Positions 1-11,636 of a DNA stretch of 64,000 nt are shown piece after piece. The position numbers and the translations under genes were made by a program. This stretch comes from Lycium barbarum (taxonomy: Eukaryota > Streptophyta > Magnoliopsida > Solanales > Solanaceae). Location of the stretch: positions 21,646,380-21,710,379 of the forward strand of contig NC_083344.1 of NCBI RefSeq assembly GCF_019175385.1. The letters are read 5' to 3'. Each line of letters begins with the position of its first letter. Positions within the stretch are counted from its first letter, which is position 1. The notes beneath the pieces were generated by a model. It made no database searches. It was not told the origin of the DNA and was given only the letters and a program-made list of their open reading frames with translations.

Positions 1-86
1 GTATCTCAACTTGTCTCCAATGTTGCCAAAATCCACCTGGGCTTGTTGGGTACCAACCAAACCACGCCAACAAGTCCTAAAACATA

Positions 87-306
87 CTCCATCCGTCCCA
101 AAATGATTTGTCTTACTTTCCCTATTAGTTTGTCCCAAAAAGATTGACACATTTCTATATTTAGAAATAATTTAACTTTAAGAAATGATTTACAGCCACA
201 TGAATATCTAAGGCTTGTTTTGGACCACACAATTCAAAAGTCTTCTTTTATTTCTTTAAACTCCGCGCCAAGTCAAACTAAGACAATCTTTTTAGGACGG
301 AGGGAA
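87..306. mobile_element. Stowaway-like MITE
   Basis: Non-autonomous Tc1/mariner-type miniature transposon of about 220 bp with no coding capacity. The left end reads CTCCATCCGTCCCAAAATGA and the right end, read on the other strand, TTCCCTCCGTCCTAAAAAGA, so the termini form inverted repeats of about 30 bp with a few mismatches. The pattern CTCC(A/C)TCCGTCC is the plant Stowaway terminal signature. It is flanked by TA on both sides (85-86 and 307-308), the expected target duplication. Strand cannot be assigned. Confidence 0.85.
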
Positions 307-308
307 TA

Positions 309-2040
309 ATACTAATTTATCCAAGACCTCAAAACATGAAATTGAACGTAAATACTCCAAACAAGGGTTTGAGTTGTTACAGTTGGTGACATTCGGCAGG
401 TGCAAACTAAAGGAGAACTCTTTTATTTGTAAATAGAAAACTGAGATGTTATAGTAATTTTACCTCACAAAAGGGCCAATGATTTCTTCTGGTAAATAGA
501 GTGTAATCCAAACTCCAAATAAAAGGTACTCTGCATGGTAGTGACATGATTTCCAATTCTAAAGTGCATGGGATTAAGGCCTTCTTGTAAATTTTTTCTC
601 ATTGAAATTCAGTGAGTATTACAAATCTTTGCCTAAATATGCTGGCTTCTCTTTCATTTTCTGGTGAGTGTTCTTTGTTTCTTCCCCTTCCCTGTTTGGT
701 TTGTTCACTGATGTCAATGTTTTCTCCAATCCTTTCGTAAAGCACATGTATATTCTAAGTGCATTATTTGATTGAGAATTTTCTGAACTCTTTTAGACAG
801 GCTAGCTGAAATCAAACATGTATCGTGTCTCTCTCAATTGGAAAATCATCCTTGGACCAATACTATTGCAGGAGTCAAAAGTTCCATTTTTTGGCCCTCT
901 TAGTTTTGGAAGAAAATTAATTCTACTTTTCATTCTTTAACTATACATTCTTGGTAGCTATTTAGATATACTTTAGAATGATGTGAATTGGTATTTATGA
1001 ATGATACGAACTCAACCAAAGCTATCCGGAAACAAGATCTTGCTGATTATTTTACTAGGTGACTTCTCTTATGCCATTAGAAATATGTGAAAACTGCATT
1101 ACCAGTACCTTTTTGGTACCACTTCTCTCTAGTAAGAAACACTACTAAATCTCTTTAGGCTTAATTTTCTCTGCTCAATATGTTTCATAGTACTACTACT
1201 ACAAGTAATTATTTAATATATGTATAATAGGTGGAATACTTAGAACTAATATTGCCAATGCTGATATATGTAAGTGATATAATAGATAGAACAACTTCAA
1301 ATGAAGTAAGACAAAAAGTAGTCAACATGTAGGTTGCTTGGTTTGAAGGAACTATTAAAGCTCAAATCACTTTGTGATAGATCCAACGTAATAGAGGCAT
1401 AAACCACTTTTATGGAAAAAGTTGTTTCATTCATAACATTATTTCAGCACAATGAAAGTCAAAAGCCTACAAGTTATGAGTGTTAACATCTTTTCTATCT
1501 CGCAGGATGGACTTGTGTATCATAATTTGCAATAATGATCGGAAGAAAAACCAATATCAGCAGCTAGAACTATGAGAAGCAAAGAATGGAAGCATCCAGC
1601 CTCTTACACCAGATAATAATGTTCCTGCAGACAAAAAGCTAATACAAAATTTGTCTAGCTTTTTCCATACTGCCACGAAACTGTATAATTCGTATATAAT
1701 TCAGATGATCTAATTTCTTCCTTCAAACTGATTATTTCAACTAATATATTAGTTTCGTATTATTACAAACTGGTGCAACCAAGATGTTTAGATATATGGT
1801 TGTAGTATCTAGAGTTTAAATTCTATGAATAAGTTGGAGGTAAGGTATATGTTCCCCTCCTTGTATTTTTACATGTTAATGAAATTTGCATTGGGGTCTC
1901 TAAGGTGGAACCTTGATGTGTTTTATGAAAGCTTGATGCTAGTGATACTTTTCTCTATATAGAGTTGATTATCAACATTACAATTATATGATATTCTGGT
2001 GGCAAATTGTGTATGACCAGCCAGGTTCCTATTGCTAATA
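309..2040. other. A/T-rich sequence without a recognised gene
   Basis: No coding region of convincing length or family is visible on either strand. A pyrimidine-rich tract ending TATCTCGCAG at about 1495-1504 is a plausible splice acceptor. It is followed by about 180 bp that is less A/T-rich and then by A/T-rich sequence resembling a 3' UTR. No frame stays open for more than a few dozen codons, so this is at most the tail of a host gene and is not called. It is the least repetitive-looking part of the window. Confidence 0.3.
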
Positions 2041-2373
2041 TCATTAAGGATTAGTTTTTTGTCCTAGAAAACCATTATTCAAACTAGCAAAAACTGGTCG
2101 CTAATTGCTTTTAGGGACCAAAATATGGCTGCTTGATCTTCATTTATGGACCGGAAATATGGTCCTAAAAAGGGTTTAGGGAACAGATATTTTCCCGACG
2201 CTATAAGTTTCTAAGGACCAGTTAGAAAAAGTGGTCGTTATTGGCCTTTAGCGGCGGAGGCTATAGCGACGGGTGGCGACCAGAAAAATCTGGTCGCTAT
2301 TTGCTTTTAGGGACCAGAATAAGACTATTAAGGACCATTTTTCTGGTCGCTAATAGCCGTTTTTCTTGTAGTG
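2041..2373 (-). mobile_element. CACTA (En/Spm) transposon end, truncated
   Basis: Read on the minus strand the edge at 2373 begins CACTACAAGAAAAACGGC, the classic terminal sequence of plant CACTA elements. Inside it lie subterminal repeats typical of the superfamily: CTGGTCGCT recurs near 2093, 2291 and 2343, with AGGGACCA and GGACCA variants between. GCGACCAG and CTGGTCGC face each other at about 2277-2298 as a strong inverted repeat. No matching CACTAC terminus with the same 3-bp flank was found upstream, so only one end is seen and the left limit is approximate. No transposase is present. Confidence 0.75.
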
Positions 2374-3409
2374 TGGATCGTTTTTATGGATGCGCTTAAC
2401 CTCTACATGAATCTAGAATATTTCCCAATAAGAAAAGATTATTTCTTTCTATGCTTTTTCCAATGATAAGAAAGTATGCATGAAGAACGGTTAATTATGC
2501 CAAGTAAATTCCTCTTATTCCTAAGTGAATTTATTAAACGAGGTTTAAAGCCTTGGGTTATTGTTATTTGTTCTTACCTAACCCTAGTTATTTTCCCAAA
2601 TAAACTAAAGTTTAAGGCGTTAGCTATTGTTTGCAACCACTAACTATAAGATGAAAATGAAGAACAAATAAACCCTAAGAATCCATTATGCGTAAATCAT
2701 TCACGATCCCCAATCACAAAACACCCATCCCTGGGTTCACAACCTTAGTAAAGGTGTTTAGCTACTCATGGCAACAGGAAAACAATAAAAGATTGAAGAT
2801 TGCATAATTGAATTTTTTATTAAACTTACGAATAAAACTTGAAAGTAACGAATGTATTTTGTCTGGAAAATCTTCAAAAGTAATAACAACTCAAAAGTAA
2901 TTAATACAAGTCTAAAACTCCAGATGTCTGAAAAATAAAACCTAAACAGGTATTTACACAAGTTAAACTCAGAATAATCAATCCCAGTCCTGTTCCAGCT
3001 CGGCTTGCACTTTGAGGGGTCGTCGTTGCACTCTGACGGTCGTCGACATGTTCGACGGGCATGACGACGATCTGATAACATATTTTCAATTCTCAGAATT
3101 CCCATCATCGAGGCACTTTGACGGACCGTCGATCATGTAGACGGTGGAAGTCAACGGTCTGATGAGTTTTTCGCTTTGCAGGAACTTGAACCACGAGGCA
3201 ACTTGACAGACCGTCAAGCATGTTGATGGTCCATCTGTAACGCATATCAGAACAGATCACTTGTTTTTCGCTTACCGAGCATTCTAACTTCGAAATACCT
3301 GCACAACACACAAAACACATCTAACTAACACAAACTTGCTTGAAAACAAGTAAAACTCAGAGTTAAAAAGCATTAGACGTGCCATAATTTCACGGCACAT
3401 CAAGCACCC
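2374..3409. repeat. Unclassified repeat-like segment with GACGGACCGTC-type palindromes
   Basis: No protein homology seen. The section 2990-3240 carries several short dyad motifs: a tct-gacGGTCGTCGAC cluster around 3040-3060, GACGGACCGTC near 3120 and GACAGACCGTC near 3205. These resemble the palindrome arrays in the U3 of the LTRs elsewhere in this window, so the segment may be a piece of another LTR. It abuts the RT-0 pol fragment at about 3410 without a visible target duplication. Class and strand are undetermined. Confidence 0.35.
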
Positions 3410-3411
3410 AC

Positions 3412-4709
3412 ATTGATCCGTTAGAGATCACGCTGAGAGAAGAACAGGCTCACTGTGCCTATATAGAGGTCGAGCTAGATGGCCAACCATGGTACGCCGA
3501 CATTAAGGCCTACCTGGAAAAAAGGAAGTATCCCAAGAGAGTTCGGCAATTAAAAAAAAGACCATCAGGAGATGGCCAATAGTTTCTTCTTGAACATGGA
3601 AGTACTATATAAAAAGGACCTATGATCTGAGGTTGCTTAGATACGTGGATGCAAAAAAGGCCACGAAATTGCTAAAAGAAGTGCACGCGGGGGCATGCGT
3701 ACCTCACATGAATGGATTCGTCCTTGCTAAGAAAATCCTGAGGACAGGATATTACTAGATGACCATTGAGCATGATTCCTATAAATTCGTGCAAATATGC
3801 CATCAGTGTCAGATACACGGGGATCTAATCAAGGCTCCACCTATGGAATTACATGCAATGAGTTCCCCCTGGCCTTTCGTGGCTTGGGGAATAGATGTCA
3901 TAGGACCCATGGACCCTCCGTCCTCCAATGGACATTTCTTCATCATAGTCGCCATAGACTACTTCACTAAATAGGTAGAGGCAACTTCCCACAAATCAAT
4001 AACCAAGAAAGTCGTGGCTGACTTCGTCAAGAACAATCTAATATGTCGTTTCAGTGTGCCGGAATCCATCATCACGGACAATGGTGCCAATATGAATAGC
4101 CATTTGATGAAGGACATCAGTGAATAATTCAAAATCACTCACAGGAACACTACCGCCTATCGGCCGCAGATGAATGGAGCCGTAAAAGCTACCAACAAGA
4201 ACATCAAAAGGATTTTAAGGAAGATGGTCGACAACTACAAGAATTGGCACGAGCTGCTGCCTTGTGCTCTGTTAGGATACAGAACGACAACCAGAACTTC
4301 CATTGGGGAAACCCCATACCTCCTCGTTTACAGTATGGAAGCGGTCATACCCGCAGAAGTATAGATCCCTTCATTTAGGATCATCCAAGAGGTAGAGCTG
4401 GAAGATGCAGAATGGGTTAAAAATCGTTATGAACAGCTAGCCATGATAGAGGAAAAGAGAATGGTAGCAGTGTGCCACGGACAGCTGCAAAGACAAAGGA
4501 TGTCTAGAGACTTCAACAAGGGATCAGAACTCAACTTTTCTCGATCGGACAACTCGTGCTCAAGCGAGTCTTCCCTCAACAAGAGGAATATAAAGGGATA
4601 CATGGTTAGGAAAGTGCTCTTGGGAGGAGCCATAGTCCTAGCCGAGATGGACGGATAAGAGTGGCCCAAGGCCATTAATGCAGATGCGCTCAAGAGATAC
4701 TACATTTAG
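3412..4709 (+). pseudogene. pol: RT-0 pol 3' end: RNase H tail, integrase, C-terminus
   Basis: Decayed polyprotein end of the Tat type. It starts in the spacer after RNase H (ADIKAYLE, about 3490-3520). The integrase zinc-binding H-H-C-C follows: HAG, HMNGF, then CHQCQ at about 3800-3815. The catalytic core has its first Asp in GIDVIG (about 3890) and second Asp in ITDNG (about 4075). The position of the essential Glu (GAV-E-A in relatives) is Lys, codon aaa at 4185-4187, so the enzyme would be dead. The C-terminus ends with an INADALKRYY-type tail and TAG at 4707-4709; there is no chromodomain. Stops replace Trp and Gln (TAG near 3756, TAG near 3973, TAA near 4126) and a frameshift lies near 4510-4560; another lies near 3550-3650. 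Confidence 0.85.
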
Positions 4710-5039
4710 GATTCTATTTGCTTGTGCATGCATTTCTATTTCCTTGTAACTATACCTTTTGCTTGTAATCATACTAGAATGGGAGAAAAACAAATCATCT
4801 TTGTAATGAACTACGCAATGACCTGAATTCGCCATGACGGGATATGTGGGCAGTCCATACTGGACTCGATCCCTTTATTAGTTAAACCAAAACTTATTTA
4901 CTTTATTCCATACTACGTTTGACCTGAATTCCTGCTGCAACAGGATACGTAGGAGCTCTCGAGCTCAGTCATCATAAAGAGAAAAACCAAGAAACCCCTC
5001 GAAAACCTCAAAGGTAATAGGACGGAAAAGGTCCGCAAG
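4710..5039 (+). other. RT-0 non-coding region after pol, first part
   Basis: No ORF. It contains the repeated phrase GACCTGAATTC followed by an ACRGGATAYGT(A/G)G block (about 4822 and 4920), characteristic of the long 3' spacer of Tat-type elements. The segment breaks at 5039 where RT-1 is inserted and resumes at 22045. Confidence 0.6.
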
Positions 5040-7375
5040 TGTAACATCCCGTAAATTCGAGTCAGGTATGAATGTATGAAAACCAGTATTAAGTTGATAT
5101 TTTAGCCATATGAATCCATTAGGGATGAATTCGGGTGATAAACAGTCATTTGAAGTCAAACCTAAAAATGATGTTCTTAAGGCCTTTTAGATTCGTTTAT
5201 GCGCAGTGTGCCCTGTTTTCTGGTATTTCCGTAAAGATTCTTGAAAAACCCAAAACATAAAAGTTGTAGGTATTTGAAATACCTTTCCAACCATATATTA
5301 TGGAGGTCAAACAAGGGTCTTTACAAAAAGTTATGACCGATTTACAGAAGATGGCGAAAAAGGAAAATTACGATTCTTGTAGGATTAGGTTTTAAAGCCC
5401 AAGCCTTTATAATAACATATATTTCCCAAAAAGATCCAAAGAGAGTGTTTACTGAAATCCCGAAGCCAATTATATTAACTTAACACTAGATTAACACCGA
5501 ATCATTTTATGAAATCGCTAGATTGTGGAAACTTCATTTAGGGTCAAACATGGGATGAAGCTTTGGGATTTCTTCAAAAAGGTAAACCCCTCACTTTGAT
5601 GGATTATATGGAATTGTTATGTTTTAGACATTGAATGGTTAATAGAATCATGAAATAATATTGATTTAGATGTACTGCGTTAAAGACAAAACCCTAGTAT
5701 TTTTGCTATAGAATTTTCTCCGACCAGTCATCCTTAATTGATGTTTTCCGCTAATCTAACCGTTGGATCGAGCCCAAATTTTAACTGAGTGGTCACAACA
5801 TATAGGTATTAAATGTTAATGGTGGAGATCGAATTTAGATATCCGGAGCAATGAGTTTCAAGCTATGAACAGTAGCTGCCAATATGGTGAATATCTATAG
5901 CTTATTGATCATACAAGCCTCAATTAGATGCAGAATGATCCATTGAAGCGTGGAGCTTACGTTTAACATATTTTAATGGATTTAAGGTATGTCTCTTTTT
6001 GAAAACCTTATTTTTGAATGTATGTCTCCCTTCCCAAAAGTTCTTTATCGAATATAAAGGTGAACTTTCCATACTTTTGAAACCCTATTTCATGCTTTGA
6101 TTGTGGTTAGTGTGTGTGAGGGGACAAGCCCACATTAAACCTTGATTGTATAATACTCTATACATGTATAAATAATTATAATCGTTTTCCTCTATAACAG
6201 ATGGTCATCAATAATGGTTAAGGGTTGGTAATTGTGTTTTATGATGAACTATAACAATTGAACCTTGTTTAAGGATATGGAAATATTTTAAAGATTATCG
6301 ATGAAACAATGTATCTTTATAATGACATGATGAACTTAAATGCTAATTGATGATGTGACTACCTTGAGATAAATTGTAATTCGGCTTCTATGCTATGACC
6401 TTTGCTGTTGTGTTTGGCCTAGCTACTCGGGAGGAAGGGTAATCACTATGGATCCTAGTGTGATAATGCCTAGCCATTCGGGAGGAAGAGCGGCCACTTT
6501 CGGGTTCGCTACCTGATGTGTGATTACGCCTAGCTATTCGGGAGGAAGGATAGCCACCGTTGAATTTCGTATTCAAGTGTGATGCGCTGTGACAAGGGAA
6601 CCTCTACGGTCACCCCTTCGATGTGCTTGATTCTCGGGCCAGTATTGACATGTGTGATATTCTTATTTTCTCATGGAATTGTTGTTGTTAATTATGATCA
6701 ATTAAAAGGCATATTTTAAGTTGTACCTTGACAAGAGGCCTTGTAATTGGTTTTGATAATTCTTATTGAGACACACAAAATGAATAACTGTTCTTACATT
6801 GGTTTCACATGATTTTGAGGACTGATTTCCTTATGTATTATTGTACTTTATTTTCCTATTACTTATTGTCTGTGAGGCACTCACTGAGTATGAAGTACTC
6901 AGGCATACCATTTTTTTATGGTATGTTAGGTAACAGAGAAGAGCAGGTTCTTGATACCCCGGGCGTTTAGAAAGGACTTGTTGTTGCTGTTGATTTGGTG
7001 ATCCCACACGTTCATTCGTGGGACACCCTATTTATTTGTTTATTCATTTTATTAGTTTTCCGGGCTGCGTCCCGATGAGTCGAACTATTATTCCTTTATC
7101 TTAGATGCTCCATAGTATACATTTTTGTGGGTAGTTGTTGAGTTATTGATCAACTCTCGGGCATGTATTACATTTGACTAAGTATTTGATTAGTAAAGAC
7201 TTCCGCTGATTTAATTCATATCTTCATGATTTGTTTACATTTATTTTATAAACTGTTGGAGGTGAATATTGAACCTGGCGGGTTCAAGTACTGTTATTGC
7301 ATCTTTTAGGTTCTTTCGATATTGTTCATGACATCAGATGCCGGTCACGTCTATGGTGGGTTTTGGGGCGTGACA
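5040..7375 (+). repeat. RT-1 5' LTR
   Basis: Starts TGTAACATCCCGTAAATTCG, ends GGGGCGTGACA, and is about 2.34 kb. It aligns over its whole length with 19644-22039, with frequent single-base differences. The sense strand carries two adjacent stems at 6890-6930: CTGAGTA-tgaag-TACTCAG and CATACCAT-T7-ATGGTATG. Unlike the other LTR families here, it shows no palindrome array in U3. Confidence 0.85.
6418..6590 (+). repeat. Triplicated ~55-bp repeat inside RT-1 LTR
   Basis: Three diverged tandem units each begin CCTAGC(T/C)A(C/T)TCGGGAGGAAG, followed by a GCCAC/TCAC phrase and GTGTGAT. The same three units are in the 3' LTR at 21079-21245, so the array predates the insertion. Confidence 0.75.
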
Positions 7376-7379
7376 AGCT

Positions 7380-7391
7380 TGGTATCAGAGC
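7380..7391 (+). other. RT-1 primer-binding site (initiator tRNA-Met)
   Basis: TGGTATCAGAGC, complementary to the 3' end of plant initiator tRNA-Met, lies 4 bp after the end of the 5' LTR. This is the usual minus-strand primer site of Ty3/gypsy chromoviruses and fixes the + orientation of RT-1. Confidence 0.9.
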
Positions 7392-8881
7392 CTAGGTTTA
7401 GATATGTCCTAGGAGTTGTCTGTGTCTGTGGAGCTGTGTGTAATGGAGTCTTCCTTGTGCATCCTGATCACCTACATGATCGAAAGACTACCAGGACATT
7501 AATAGGTGTTTCTAATTCTTCTTGATTCTATATTGTGCTATAAAGCTTGAACTTACTTGAGGATCATTCTGATGTGTTCATTACTTGTGCTTTATGGAGA
7601 TGACTTTAACTCGTGTTGCAGATGTTAACCAAGTGAACAATGGTGTTATGGAGTGCACATTGTTCTGATGTGTAATCTGATGGATGGTACAGAGTCCCTG
7701 AAATTGTGTTGTAGGTGTTTTGTATATATGGTTGTTTTAGGGTTTGGTTGTTGATAAATTGAGACAGGTATAGAAACAAATGTAGACCTTGTTACAGGGA
7801 GAACTCTGCTGAAATCTTGTTAGGCTGAAATTAAGGTGTGATATGTTTCAAGTACTGGAGGTTAGGGTGAAGGTAACAATTTAGGGTCCCTTGTAGTGAA
7901 TTAAGAATTATCGTACATTGAGGTTATACTCTTATTGGGTTGAAAGATCTGTACTATTTTGATGTTTAGTGGAAGAACTTTATTTTAGGCTTGAAACTCA
8001 AAAACAACTGCTTGTAGAATAATGATTTAAGAAGATGATGTAGTTGATTTAGGCTTTAAATTGTTAATTTCAATTTTGGCATGAGGTAAGTTAAGCTTGA
8101 ATCATGTGTTGTTGAATTAACCTTCTTGTCAGAGTATATTATCTAGATTGACATATTGTGCTCTTCCTAATCAAAGCATATACGTCTTGAACCTTTTGAG
8201 TAACTAACTCTTGGGAAAGTGAGATAAAGGTAGAAACCCCCTTATTCGTGTTAAGACTTGAGTGTTCTAGTCGTTAGAAATCCCCGTGAGGGCTATGTTG
8301 TTCTTACTTAGGTGAAGATGTATTTTTATCTTTCCAGGATCGTGTAGTACAAAGAAAGCTCTACTTTGTGATTTGGCTCGTAGGGAGTTGGCTGGAGTCT
8401 CAGATGTTGTAGTCACAGGTATTCTCACTATTTGTTCTCTTGATGCATAGTCGTTGATTGATCCAGGTTCAAAATCCTTCTTATGTGACTTTGTACTTTA
8501 CCCTTGATTTAGCTAGGGAACCCGAACAATTGTTCGCACCCTTTTTCTATGAATACCCCTACTAGTGTCCTTGTTATTGCTTTTAGAATATATAGAGACA
8601 GCGTCGTTGTAGTTAAGGGTCGTGAGATTACTTTTGATGTGTTTGAATTAAAAATTGTGAACTTTGATGTGATTTGTAGGGATAGACTAGTTTTCCGAGT
8701 GTTATGAAACTCTAGATTGTCAATCAGAAATAGTTAGGCTTGAATTTGCTGATGGACCCGTTATGGAGTGAAAAAGTGATATTGTTAAAACCTTGGGGTA
8801 GACTTATGTCGTATATTAAGACTTGCAGGATGAACTCGAAAGGGGCGTAGTTCTATCTAGTTGTGGTAGTCTCAAGCCGTG
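7392..8881 (+). pseudogene. RT-1 internal remnant with degenerate aspartic protease
   Basis: Mostly non-coding. At about 8395-8790 the + strand shows a broken match to the gag-protease junction of the neighbouring elements: a VVTGIL(T/S) phrase, a LIDPGS motif holding the protease active-site Asp, and further on a LEFADGPV(M) phrase. Many stops (for example TAG directly after LDA) and indels interrupt it. gag, RT, RNase H and integrase are absent. The segment ends at the RT-2 target site ccgtg (8877-8881). Confidence 0.6.
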
Positions 8882-11636
8882 TGTCACGACCCGTCTAGAG
8901 GTCCGCGACGAACACCCGGTGCTAGCCCACCCAGGCGCCCCTTGACTTACACCTATTCTTACATCTAGGTGAGCCATATAATTTAACATACTTCTATTCA
9001 TTCATCATGCTAGTCTCATTGGACAACAATGCCTTTATATCATAATTGGCACCTATGCCACATCAATGTACATGAGCCGACAAGACTAACAAAATGATAT
9101 ACAAAATATAGGCCAACAAGCCCAGACATATCTAACCATATACACGTGACTACGAGCCTCTAAGGAGAGTATAACACATCACATAAGCGGGACAGGACCC
9201 CGCTATGCCCATAATTATGTACACAAAAGAATAAGTACCCAAAAGTTATGGCTCCGAATGAAATGGAGCTCTGCTAGGTGGTCTCTGAGAATACCGCTAT
9301 GGATCGAGCCCGTCTGTCTGTGCACCTGCGGGCATGACGCAACGTCCACAAACAAAAGGACATCAGTACGAAGAATGTACTGAGTATGTAAAGCATGATT
9401 AATATCAATGTAGAAGCATAATGAACATCATAAGAAATAGCACAAGATAGGAGATGGTAATATTATCGCCATGGGCACTTACTTGCCTTTCATAGACACT
9501 TTCCATTCTAATGTGTATTGGTGCTCATACCTCCATATCCGTATCTATGTTCGTATCCGTTCCATATTAGTACTCGTATTCGTATACATACCCTTATTCA
9601 CATTTATATTGTATACATAATTATATCACATACATAATCATATCATATACATAGCATTTACATAACATACCTGACCCCGAAGGTTCGGTGTTTCACGTAC
9701 CCGACTATATCTAGGCTCGGTGGTCATACATACCTGGCCAACCAAGGCTCATTATTACACATACCTGGCCCTACCAAGGCTCAGTGTTATCCGTACCCAA
9801 CTGCAGTGGTGTGCGCGCGTTACGTAAGCATACATACATATACATCTATACACATACTACCCGGCCATATAGGCTCGGGGTTCATAGTAGCCATACATGG
9901 GCACACATACATACAGCTCATAAGCATCTTTACTACTTTCATCACTATCATTATCGTCATCGTTAACTTCATCGCCATTACCATTATAGTTGTCATCAAT
10001 ATCATTATCACTATTATCATCATTCATCAAACTTATCTTTATAGGCTTACTCGTCATACGAGGAACTTAGTACAATCGTAGCATATCAAGAATCGTGAGC
10101 TTAATAGCTCGGAAGATCGAATCATTTATGAGACATCATAGACTTATGGAAGATTTAGATGTTTGGCCAAAGAACCATGCCTTATGAAAGAAGGGTTAGC
10201 CTTACATACCTTTCCGTTCAACTATTTACCACATGCATGTTCTCCTCCGAAGCTCACGTTTCTACCTTCATTAAAGTTATACTATCATTAGAATCGATAG
10301 CTAGCATACATGACTAAACTAGAGAAAATTGGGCAACGTCTCCTCTATTTATACGACATTCCTCTATAGTGTATTTCAACTCTCAAACGTCAACAATACA
10401 TTCACAATACTACAACAATAGTCATTATTCATCCACATTATCCATATTCTAGACTCACTTTTCAATCATCCATATCCATGGCCATAACGCACGACTATGT
10501 CCATTCACGTACATTGCTCATCTCATGTTCTCAACATCATTTATAACACATTTACATTACAATACATCAAGACTCATAACTCAATTCAAACTATTTCTCA
10601 AAATGTCATTATTCCACATTCATGACCCATTTTGCCATACCTCTCTACAATCCAAGTATTTCAACTCTTAAATACCTTAAACCACATAGAAACATCATAA
10701 ATCTTACCTTAGATTTCGTAGGAACAAGCCTTGGTTGATAATACTACTTGAGCAAAACCCTAGTTTATCCCCAATGAGATTTCTTGACTTGTATGATCCT
10801 TAATGGGTTTTCTTATACTCGATTCACTTAGTTTATATTGTTGTTCACTAATAATCCTTAAATATTACCTTAGATGTCGTAGGAACAAGCCTTGGTTGAT
10901 AATACTCAACTTGAGCAAAACCCTAGTTTATCCCCAATGAGATTTCTTGACTTGTATGATCCTTAATGAGTTTTCTTATACTCGATTCACTTAGTTTATA
11001 TTGTTGTTCACTAATAATCCTTGAATCCTTGTGGAATAAATGTAGAGAGAGGTTTTAGAGAGAAGGGGGTGTCATGTGGAAATGAAATAATGAACTTTGT
11101 CTCTTATTAATAACCCAAAATCTTATCTTAAATGAACAGTCGTCGAAAGTGCACAGTGGTCGTAAACACAGTTTACGGTCCGTATTCCAGTTTACGGACC
11201 ATATTTCGTGGTTGTATTTAAGGATGACAGAAACAGAAAGTCAGGCTGAGGACATGGTGGTTTACGACTCAGTTTACGGGCCGTATTTCAGTTTACGGTC
11301 CGTATTCAAAGTCGTCTCAAACCATTCCAGCATTTGACAGAAAGTTGAAGTTTTTGGAAGCTGAAATACGACATGGCAGTTTACGGACCGTATACCACTT
11401 TACGGTTCGCATTTAATTTTATGACCAACTGGCCAGAATGCAAACCTGCAACTTTTCACATTTCCAAAACCTATAATTAGTCATTGTGGAGCATAACCTA
11501 CCTTTCATTGCAATTGCCTTTGAAATCTTACTTAGGGTCTTCAAACGTCGTTCCCTTCTTATTAAAATATAATATACTCGTATTCTTCATTAGTCTATTC
11601 ACTGTACGTTCACGGGGGAATTCCCGAGGTGTAACA
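8882..11636 (-). repeat. RT-2 3' LTR
   Basis: On the + strand it runs TGTCACGACCCG...GGTGTAACA, 2,755 bp. It is about 200 bp longer than its partner, mainly because of a 161-bp tandem duplication. Near the U3 start (11160-11425) it holds six or seven copies of TTTACGG(A/T)CCGTAT-type palindromes. A CAGTAC-gaagaat-GTACTG stem lies at 9364-9382, and triplicated ACCAAGGCTC phrases lie at 9740-9790. Confidence 0.95.
10705..11025 (-). repeat. 161-bp tandem duplication private to RT-2 3' LTR
   Basis: Two copies beginning TACCTTAGAT(T/G)TCGTAGG start at 10705 and 10866. The partner LTR has only one copy (about 18616-18776). The second copy is closer to the single unit of the partner in its first bases, and the duplication arose after insertion or during the last reverse transcription. 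Confidence 0.85.

Noticed and set aside
1495..1700. Possible terminal exon after a splice-acceptor-like tract
   Set aside because: No frame stays open and no protein family is recognised; reported only as context.
7322..7525. 67-codon + strand ORF across the RT-1 LTR end and primer site
   Set aside because: It overlaps the LTR terminus and the tRNA primer site, with no homology.
9784..10081. ORFs with His/Ile/Thr repeats at 9784-10081 and 17722-18012
   Set aside because: They lie in the same place in both RT-2 LTRs, come from ATAC/ATC simple sequence, and are not conserved in frame.
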